DNA from: Sulfitobacter sp.
GTDB taxonomy: Bacteria; Pseudomonadota; Alphaproteobacteria; Rhodobacterales; Rhodobacteraceae
Assembly: GCA_024636405.1 (NCBI GenBank)
Contig: JAGXHC010000025.1
Span: 1-7,239, forward strand
DNA: 7,239 nt
Direction: 5' to 3'
Shown here in pieces: positions 1-4,774 of the stretch. The position numbers and the translations under genes are program-made. The notes below the pieces were generated by a model. That model was not told the origin of the DNA. It ran no database searches and was given only the letters and a program-made list of their open reading frames with translations. Position 1 is the first letter of the stretch. Each line of letters starts with the position of its first letter.

Positions 1-1
1 G

Positions 2-583
2 GCAGTTGCGGACACAGTGTTGGCCGCGATGGTTGCCGCAGCCCCGCTGAGCCGTGCGTATGTAAACAACGGCGGCGATATTGCGCTGCATCTGAACGGC
101 GATGCGCGGTTTCGTGTGGCTGTGGCCGCGCCGGAAGGCGGCGGTCTGGGGCATGTTGGTATCACCGCCGCTGACCCGGTGCGCGGCGTGGCAACGTCCG
201 GCCAGCGCGGTCGCAGCCTGTCGCTTGGCATTGCGGACGCTGTGACGGTGCTGGCGCCGACCGCCGCAATGGCCGACGCCGCCGCCACCCGCATCGCCAA
301 TGCCGTTGATCTTGCCGGCCATGCCGCCATCCTGCGCGTGCCTGCGTGCGATGTGTTTGCCGACAGCGATCTTGGCGCGACGCCGGTTGTCCGCCATGTT
401 GGCCCATTGTCCGTCGCGGAGGTTGCCACCGCATTGCGCAGCGGACAGGCGATTGCCGAAACCCTGCGCCGTGCCGGGCTGATCCACAGCGCGGCGCTGT
501 TTTTGCGTGGCGCAAATGTTGTTGCCGGGATGGCCGGCGCCCTGCATATTTCCAAGAAAGAGCCTGAACCATGCCTGACGTAG
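2..583 (+). CDS. UPF0280 family protein (ApbE-like), 5'-truncated by the window edge
   Basis: The frame is open from the first full codon, so the real start lies upstream. About 193 codons are visible, against roughly 270-290 for the family as I remember it. Near the visible N-terminus is an NNGGDI motif (fragment residues 22-27). About 60 residues further on are a TSG stretch and an ADAAAT segment followed by ANAVD. These resemble the N-x-GGD core and the metal-binding ADA-x-x-T motif of ApbE flavin transferases, to which UPF0280 is distantly related. No signal peptide can be judged because the N-terminus is missing. The last 13 bases overlap the next gene, so the two are probably translationally coupled. 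The family has no firmly assigned reaction. Its place directly before two PF06684 genes suggests they share a pathway. Family assignment is fairly secure; function is unknown. Confidence 0.85.
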   Translation, partial: AVADTVLAAMVAAAPLSRAYVNNGGDIALHLNGDARFRVAVAAPEGGGLGHVGITAADPVRGVATSGQRGRSLSLGIADAVTVLAPTAAMADAAATRIANAVDLAGHAAILRVPACDVFADSDLGATPVVRHVGPLSVAEVATALRSGQAIAETLRRAGLIHSAALFLRGANVVAGMAGALHISKKEPEPCLT

Positions 584-1155
584 AAATTCGCAAAATCCTG
601 ACCTGCATCGAAGAAGTTTTCCACGAGAACGGACCAAAACCCGACAGAACGCTGAAGCGGGGGTGGGTGATGGCGGTGATCGCGAATCCGTTTGCGGGAA
701 AATATGTGGAGGACATTCAGCCGTTCATGGAGGATCTCAAGCCACTGGGGCTAAAGATGGCGCGTGATCTGCTGGTGGCGATGGAGGTAGAGGCGGCGGG
801 CATCGAAGGCTACGGCAAGGGCGCCATTGTCGGCACCGGGGGCGAGGTGGAGCACGGCGCGCTTTGGCATGCGCCCGGCGGATATGCGATGCGCGATGTG
901 CTGGGCGGCGCAAAGGCGATTGTGCCCTCGACCAAGAAGGTCGGCGCAGCGGGTGCGCGGCTGGACGTGCCGGTGACGCATGTGGATGCGTCCTATGTGC
1001 GCAGTCATTTTGACAGTATCGAGGTTGGCGTAAACGATGCGCCGCGCGCCGATGAAATTGCAGTGGTGCTGGTCATGACCACCGGGGCGCGGATCCATGA
1101 CCGCGCGGGTGGATTGGCCGCAAAAGACAGTAAAGGGGAGGATGGATTGAGATGA
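571..1155 (+). CDS. Amino acid synthesis (PF06684/DUF1185) family protein, first paralogue
   Basis: This is a 194-residue soluble protein with no signal peptide or membrane segment. The ATG follows a GAAAGAG ribosome site (556-562) and lies inside the end of the UPF0280 gene. Visible motifs are AVIANPFAGKY (35-45), YGK (81-83), GGEVEH (90-95), PSTKK (119-123), LDVP (131-134), YVRSHFDSIEV (142-152) and NDAPRADEI (155-163). The following gene repeats these motifs at nearly the same positions, which marks them as the family core. The Pfam name 'amino acid synthesis' is historical; I know of no established reaction. From memory, solved structures of the family have a chorismate-mutase/YjgF-like fold, which is used in oligomeric enzymes. 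The conserved Glu-His, Lys-Lys and Arg-Ser-His-Phe-Asp residues could form an active site, but that is inference. Family call is firm; function is open. Confidence 0.88.
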   Translation: MPDVEIRKILTCIEEVFHENGPKPDRTLKRGWVMAVIANPFAGKYVEDIQPFMEDLKPLGLKMARDLLVAMEVEAAGIEGYGKGAIVGTGGEVEHGALWHAPGGYAMRDVLGGAKAIVPSTKKVGAAGARLDVPVTHVDASYVRSHFDSIEVGVNDAPRADEIAVVLVMTTGARIHDRAGGLAAKDSKGEDGLR

Positions 1156-1736
1156 GTGCAGATATCCGCAAGCTGGCCGTTTGGGTCGAAGAAACCCACC
1201 GCGAAATCGGGCGCACCATCGCCCCGCCGACCCGCAAGGCTGTTGCAGTGGCGGTGATCGCAAACCCCTTTGCCGGACGGTATGCCGAAGACCTGTCGGA
1301 CCTGATGGAGATCGGTGCCGAACTGGGCGGATTGCTGGGCGATAAATGTGTGGCCGCGCTGGGAATTTCGCCCGCAGATGCACAAAGCTATGGCAAGGCC
1401 GCGATGGTCGGAGAGGGCGGCGAACTGGAACATGCCGCAGCGATCCTGCATCCGAAACTGGGCGCACCGCTGCGCAAGGCCGTGGAAAAAGGTGCCGCAC
1501 TGGTGCCATCATCGAAAAAGATGGGCGGGCCGGGGCAGGTGCTGGATGTGCCATTGGGCCACAAGGACGCCGCGTATGTGCGCAGCCATTTCGACGGGAT
1601 CGAAGTGCGCCTGAATGACGCCCCTCGCGCCGGGGAAATCATGGTGGCTGTCGCAGTGACGGACAGCGGTCGGCCCCTGCCGCGCGTTGGCGGGCTGACC
1701 CATGATGAGGCCGAAGGCAAAGACGGGCTGCGATAG
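1152..1736 (+). CDS. Amino acid synthesis (PF06684/DUF1185) family protein, second paralogue
   Basis: This second 194-residue member starts at an ATG that overlaps the stop of the first paralogue (ATGA, 1152-1155). A strong GGGGAGG site (1135-1141) lies ten bases upstream, so coupling and independent initiation are both possible. It shares AVIANPFAGRY (34-44), YGK (80-82), GGELEH (89-94), PSSKK (119-123), LDVP (131-134), YVRSHFDGIEV (142-152), NDAPRAGEI (155-163) and the C-terminal DGLR with its neighbour. By hand count about 57% of the last 76 residues are identical, with lower identity in the N-terminal half. It is therefore an old duplication with both copies keeping the core residues, which suggests a hetero-oligomer or two related substrates, not a decaying copy. 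No signal peptide is seen. The gene ends 18 bases from the convergent MarR gene. Function is unknown. Confidence 0.88.
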   Translation: MSADIRKLAVWVEETHREIGRTIAPPTRKAVAVAVIANPFAGRYAEDLSDLMEIGAELGGLLGDKCVAALGISPADAQSYGKAAMVGEGGELEHAAAILHPKLGAPLRKAVEKGAALVPSSKKMGGPGQVLDVPLGHKDAAYVRSHFDGIEVRLNDAPRAGEIMVAVAVTDSGRPLPRVGGLTHDEAEGKDGLR

Positions 1737-1760
1737 GTCACGCTGACCTTTGCGTCAAAG
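1735..1760. other. Two overlapping short inverted repeats between convergent genes
   Basis: A perfect repeat AGGTCA-CGC-TGACCT spans 1735-1749 and includes the last two bases of the upstream TAG stop. A second, CTTTG-CGT-CAAAG, spans 1748-1760 and reaches into the end of the MarR gene on the other strand. They share two bases, so the full hairpins exclude each other. No T-run follows either, so this is not a classic intrinsic terminator. Weak transcript-end structure for the two converging genes is the simplest reading, and chance is possible. Confidence 0.35.
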
Positions 1761-2204
1761 CTTGTCGAGCAGGGCCAGCAGCCGTTCAACTTCGCGCGCG
1801 GTCAGGCTGCTTACGGTTTCGCGGGATATGTCGCGCGCCGTGACAATCATCTGATCGGTCAATTGCGCGCCGTGTTCTGTCAGCGAAATATCCAACCGCC
1901 GCAGGTCGGTGTCTGACGGCGTGCTTTGGACCAGTCCTTTTTTGCGCAGCCGGTCGATGACGCCTTTGGTCGTGGCCGCATCCATGCCCACAAGGCGGCC
2001 CAGTTGATTCTGGCTGATCCGCGCCGCATCGCGCAATTTGGCCAGCACGGCAAACTGCGTGGGCGTTACATCCGGCAACCGGCGGCTGAAAATCTCAATG
2101 TGCCGCTGGCTGGCCAGCCGAAGCTTGAAACCAATCTGATCTTCAAGGCGGTAGGCCTGGGGAATGCTGTCAGGTGGGGCGGTATCGGACAATATCTGTT
2201 CCAT
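1755..2204 (-). CDS. MarR family transcriptional regulator
   Basis: This is a 149-residue winged helix-turn-helix repressor of the MarR type. Read from the ATG at 2204-2202, the N-terminal dimerisation helix covers about residues 16-42. The helix-turn-helix follows (ISQNQLGRLVG at 63-73, recognition helix about 75-91 including TTKGVIDRLRKKG), then the wing (about 94-112, with DTDLRRLDISLTEHG). A C-terminal dimerisation helix ends in LLALLDKL. The D-x-R-R and LTEHG residues are typical of the family. The start is uncertain: the frame stays open to a GTG at 2267-2265, giving 170 residues, and neither start has a strong ribosome site. The ATG is preferred because the extra 21 residues would run across a likely promoter/operator area. 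The gene diverges from the Rieske oxygenase/ABC transporter genes, so it probably controls them and perhaps itself. MarR proteins often respond to aromatic acids or their CoA esters; the ligand here is unknown. Confidence 0.9.
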   Translation of the reverse strand: MEQILSDTAPPDSIPQAYRLEDQIGFKLRLASQRHIEIFSRRLPDVTPTQFAVLAKLRDAARISQNQLGRLVGMDAATTKGVIDRLRKKGLVQSTPSDTDLRRLDISLTEHGAQLTDQMIVTARDISRETVSSLTAREVERLLALLDKL

Positions 2205-2264
2205 TTTCCGGGCGACGATGCGCAATAAGTGAGCATTAGTTTCCCATGTTTCCCGACGGGGGTC

Positions 2265-2279
2265 CACCGATGATTGGTG
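2265..2279. promoter_or_regulatory. Imperfect palindrome in the divergent MarR/Rieske region
   Basis: The sequence CACC-GATGATT-GGTG reads almost the same on both strands: four-base arms, plus matching AT steps on each side of the centre. It lies upstream of the preferred MarR start and nine bases from the TTGTT...AACAA palindrome. It could be a second binding site for the regulator or an unrelated chance repeat. If the MarR gene really starts at the GTG at 2267, the site overlaps that start. Confidence 0.3.
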
Positions 2280-2287
2280 ATGAAATT

Positions 2288-2305
2288 TTGTTTGACAGCT
2301 AACAA
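2288..2305. promoter_or_regulatory. Probable MarR operator overlapping a -35 hexamer of the Rieske operon
   Basis: The 18-base stretch TTGTTTGACAGCTAACAA has five-base inverted arms TTGTT/AACAA around an eight-base centre, the size and AT-rich arm type common for MarR operators. Inside it, 2292-2297 is a perfect TTGACA, a good sigma-70 -35 element reading toward the Rieske gene. At the usual 17-18 base spacing the -10 is poor (CTTCAT at 2316-2321), as often happens in alphaproteobacteria, so the exact promoter is uncertain. A repressor bound here would block RNA polymerase. The site was found by eye and binding is inferred. Confidence 0.5.
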
Positions 2306-2324
2306 GTTTTCAGCGCTTCATGAA

Positions 2325-2335
2325 GGTCAATGACC
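2325..2335. promoter_or_regulatory. Small perfect palindrome just upstream of the Rieske ribosome site
   Basis: GGTCA-A-TGACC is a perfect inverted repeat around one central base, ending three bases before the GAGGAG ribosome site at 2339-2344. The one-base centre rules out an ordinary RNA hairpin of full length, so if it matters it is more likely a DNA site near or downstream of the transcription start. The same half-site, with a three-base centre, occurs at 1735-1749. Confidence 0.25.
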
Positions 2336-2352
2336 GCCGAGGAGACGCAATT

Positions 2353-3420
2353 ATGTCTTTCGTGAAAAATGCTTGGTACGTGGCCGGATGGGCGCGCGAC
2401 TTTGCCGATGATCTGGTGCCCTTGACGATCTGCGCCCAGACCCTTGTGATGTTTCGCTGTGCCGATGGACAGGTCGCGGCCCTTGAAGACCGCTGTCCGC
2501 ACCGGCAATTGCCGCTGAGCAAGGGCAAGCGGATCGGTGACACGATCCAGTGCGGATATCATGGCATGACCTTCGGCGCGGACGGCAAATGTGTGCGCGT
2601 ACCGGGGCAATCAAACTTGCCGAAATCCGCATATGTGGACAGCTATCCGGTGCTGGAACGGCACGGCATTGTCTTTGTCTGGATGGGTGAGGCGCACCGG
2701 GCTGATCCGGCGCTGGCCTTTGACATGCCTGAATTCTCAGACCCCGGATGGCACGCGCACCACGGCGACAAATTGCATATCAGGGCGAACTATCTGAACG
2801 TGGCTGAAAACCTCGTGGATCCGGCGCACGTCAGCTTTGTGCATCCAACGACCTTGGGCAATGCCGCGTCGGAAAATGTGCCGGTCCACGTCAAGACCAG
2901 CGGCGAAGTCATCGTTGCCTGGCGGTGGATAAGGGACGCGGAGCCTATCGGGTTTTTCAAGAAATTCGGTGGGTTCACCGGCAATGTGGACCGCTGGCAT
3001 TATTACTATCTGCATCTGCCATCCACGGCGGTCATTGATTTCGGCAGCGCACAGACCGACGCCAACCTGCCGGAGGAAGACCGCAATCAGGGGGTGCGCA
3101 TCTTTGCGCTGCATTTCGTGACGCCGGTGGATGAAGGTTATACCATCGACCACTGGATGCACCTGCGCAATACGGCGCTGAACGACGATGCCGCGTCTGA
3201 ACAGATGGATGCGATGTTCCGGGTGGCATTTGCCGAAGACAAGGCCATACTGGAAGCCGTGCACGAAGAGGAACAGCGGCCCGCGAAACGCAAACCCATC
3301 CGCATCGCCATCGACAAGGCGCCAAATGTTTACCGGATGCGCATCCGCGATCTGGTCGAGGCAGAGGCGACCGACGATCTGGGAGAACCGGTATCGCCGG
3401 TGTTTGTCCAGCACGACTGA
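2353..3420 (+). CDS. Rieske 2Fe-2S non-heme iron oxygenase, alpha subunit (VanA/dicamba monooxygenase-like)
   Basis: This is a 355-residue cytoplasmic oxygenase that should use O2 and electrons from a separate reductase to demethylate or hydroxylate a small, probably aromatic, acid. The N-terminal Rieske domain holds the cluster ligands C48-P-H50 and C67-G-Y-H70, 16 residues apart. The catalytic domain has N153-x2-D156-x2-H159-x4-H164: the two histidines bind mononuclear iron and D156 links the sites of neighbouring subunits. D296 in AEDKAILEA fits the third iron ligand by comparison with dicamba monooxygenase. Length matches the VanA-type family (about 340-360). The ATG at 2353 is chosen over an in-frame ATG at 2320 because GAGGAG (2339-2344) sits eight bases before it and the protein then begins MSFVKNAWYVAGW, as family members do. 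The gene precedes uptake genes and faces the MarR gene. No reductase is in the window. The substrate cannot be told. Confidence 0.92.
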   Translation: MSFVKNAWYVAGWARDFADDLVPLTICAQTLVMFRCADGQVAALEDRCPHRQLPLSKGKRIGDTIQCGYHGMTFGADGKCVRVPGQSNLPKSAYVDSYPVLERHGIVFVWMGEAHRADPALAFDMPEFSDPGWHAHHGDKLHIRANYLNVAENLVDPAHVSFVHPTTLGNAASENVPVHVKTSGEVIVAWRWIRDAEPIGFFKKFGGFTGNVDRWHYYYLHLPSTAVIDFGSAQTDANLPEEDRNQGVRIFALHFVTPVDEGYTIDHWMHLRNTALNDDAASEQMDAMFRVAFAEDKAILEAVHEEEQRPAKRKPIRIAIDKAPNVYRMRIRDLVEAEATDDLGEPVSPVFVQHD

Positions 3421-3429
3421 TAAAACCAG

Positions 3430-3446
3430 ACCGCAGCAAATGCGGT
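3430..3446 (+). other. Short stem-loop between Rieske and binding-protein genes
   Basis: ACCGCA and TGCGGT form a six-base stem around a five-base loop (GCAAA), starting ten bases after the oxygenase stop codon. There is no T-run, so it is not a convincing terminator. It may be an mRNA processing or stability point before the binding-protein ribosome site at 3457-3465. Confidence 0.35.
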
Positions 3447-3470
3447 ATCACCTGACAGAGAGGAAGACCC

Positions 3471-4688
3471 ATGACGACAAAGACATTCCTGACCGGACTG
3501 GCCGGGGCCGTTGCCCTTTCCTTTACCGGACTTGCCGCGCTTGCCCAATCCGGCGAGCCTATCAAGGTTGGCGAGATCAACCATTACAAACGCATGGCGG
3601 CTTTTGCCGAACCTTATAAAAAGGGGATCGAACTGGCGCTGGAGCAGATCAACGCGGACGGCGGCGTTCTGGAACGTCCGCTTGAATTTGTGTTCCGCGA
3701 CGATCAGGGCGAACCGGGCGAGGCGATCAAGATTGCCGAAGAGCTGATGACGTCTGAGGGCACGGTCATGCTGACGGGATCGATCCTGTCCAACGTGGGC
3801 CTTGCGATTTCATCGGTCGCGGCGGAAAAACAATGGGTGTATCTGGCGGCTGAACCGCTGGCCGATGCCGTTACCTGGGCACAGGGCAATCCCTGGACGT
3901 TCCGGCTGCGCGCATCGACCTATATGCAGGCCGCGATGCTGGCCGAACAGGCGGCGAAATCCGATGCGGTGAAATACGCCACGATTGCGCCGAACTATGC
4001 CTACGGCAAGGACGCGGTCGCCGCCTTCAAGGAGGTGCTGACAAAGCTCAAGCCGGAGGTTGAATTTGTGGGCGAACAATGGCCCGCGCTGTTCAAGATC
4101 GACGCCGGCGCAGAGGTGCAGGCGCTGGAGCGCGCCAAGCCCGACGCGATCTATAACGTGACCTTTGGTCCCGACCTTGCCAAATTTGTCCGTGAAGGCA
4201 CGACGCGCGGCCTGTTCGACGGGCGCACCGTGTATGGCCTGCTGTCAGGAGAGCCGGAATATATCGAACCGCTGGGCGAAGAAGCCCCCGAGGGTTGGAT
4301 TGTCACCGGCTATCCGTGGTACGATTTCACCGAAGAAGATGGCGCCAACAAGACCTTTGTCGACCAGTATCAGGAACGCTGGGGCGAGACGCCGAAGTTG
4401 GGCTCGCTTGTGGGATATATGACAGCGCAATCCGTCGCTGCCGCCATTCAGAAGGCCGGTTCAACCGAAGGCGACGCGATCCGCCAAGCATTTGAAGGTC
4501 TGACCGTTGAAACGCCGGTGGATACCATTACCTACCGCGAAATCGACAATCAGGCGACGATGGGTGCCTTTGTGGGCACGACAACGCTCAAGGACGGTGC
4601 CGGCGTCATGACCGACTGGACCTATCTGAACGGCGCGGATTACCTGCCGACAGACGAAGAAGTGAAAAAGCTGCGCCCGTCCGAGTGA
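3471..4688 (+). CDS. ABC transporter periplasmic substrate-binding protein (branched-chain amino acid/aromatic type)
   Basis: This 405-residue secreted protein captures the transported compound in the periplasm and delivers it to the permease encoded next. The N-terminus is a clear signal peptide: MTTK, a hydrophobic stretch to about residue 22, and a cleavage site LAALA|QSGEP after residue 25. There is no lipobox cysteine. The mature protein begins PIKVGEINHYKRMAAFAEPYKKG and continues GIELALEQINADGGVLERPLE, the usual opening of the type I (Peripla_BP_6, LivJ-like) fold, and the two-lobe length is normal. A GAGAGGAAG ribosome site (3457-3465) supports the ATG. The relatives transport leucine-type amino acids, but also amides, urea and aromatic acids. 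Linkage to a Rieske oxygenase and a MarR regulator favours an aromatic or heterocyclic acid over an amino acid; that is inference. A strong stem-loop follows the gene. Confidence 0.93.
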   Translation: MTTKTFLTGLAGAVALSFTGLAALAQSGEPIKVGEINHYKRMAAFAEPYKKGIELALEQINADGGVLERPLEFVFRDDQGEPGEAIKIAEELMTSEGTVMLTGSILSNVGLAISSVAAEKQWVYLAAEPLADAVTWAQGNPWTFRLRASTYMQAAMLAEQAAKSDAVKYATIAPNYAYGKDAVAAFKEVLTKLKPEVEFVGEQWPALFKIDAGAEVQALERAKPDAIYNVTFGPDLAKFVREGTTRGLFDGRTVYGLLSGEPEYIEPLGEEAPEGWIVTGYPWYDFTEEDGANKTFVDQYQERWGETPKLGSLVGYMTAQSVAAAIQKAGSTEGDAIRQAFEGLTVETPVDTITYREIDNQATMGAFVGTTTLKDGAGVMTDWTYLNGADYLPTDEEVKKLRPSE

Positions 4689-4700
4689 CGCGCCGGTAGC

Positions 4701-4735
4701 GCAGGTTGCACCGCCTTTAACACGGTGCGGCCTGC
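4701..4735 (+). other. Strong 13-bp stem-loop after the binding-protein gene
   Basis: The arms GCAGGTTGCACCG (4701-4713) and CGGTGCGGCCTGC (4723-4735) pair over all 13 positions in RNA, two of them as G-U pairs, around a nine-base loop. The structure begins 12 bases after the stop codon, and C-rich sequence follows instead of a T-run. It is therefore better read as a block to 3' exonucleases or a partial terminator than as a full terminator. In transport operons such a structure keeps binding-protein mRNA in excess over permease mRNA. The structure is seen directly; the role is inferred. Confidence 0.7.
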
Positions 4736-4774
4736 CGCCCTTCACCCCACCCCATCCCGCATACTGGAGACCCC

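Noticed and set aside
751..1554. Open frame of 267 codons on the - strand across both PF06684 genes
   Set aside because: It is rich in Pro, Arg, His and Cys with no domain, and it is opposite two well-supported paralogues whose protein similarity confirms the + strand frames.
1735..1749. Resemblance of AGGTCA-N3-TGACCT to a eukaryotic nuclear-receptor response element
   Set aside because: The match is exact in form but meaningless in a bacterial genome; it was kept only as an inverted repeat.
2320..2352. Earlier in-frame ATG for the Rieske oxygenase at 2320
   Set aside because: It has no ribosome site, would add 11 residues not expected in the family, and would place the strong GAGGAG site inside the gene.
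2737..3414. Open frame of 225 codons on the - strand opposite the Rieske gene
   Set aside because: It is an antisense shadow: the + strand frame carries all the iron-sulfur and iron ligands, and the - strand product matches nothing I recognise.
3430..3446. Intrinsic terminator after the Rieske gene
   Set aside because: The stem is only six bases and no T-run follows, so the genes on each side are treated as one operon.
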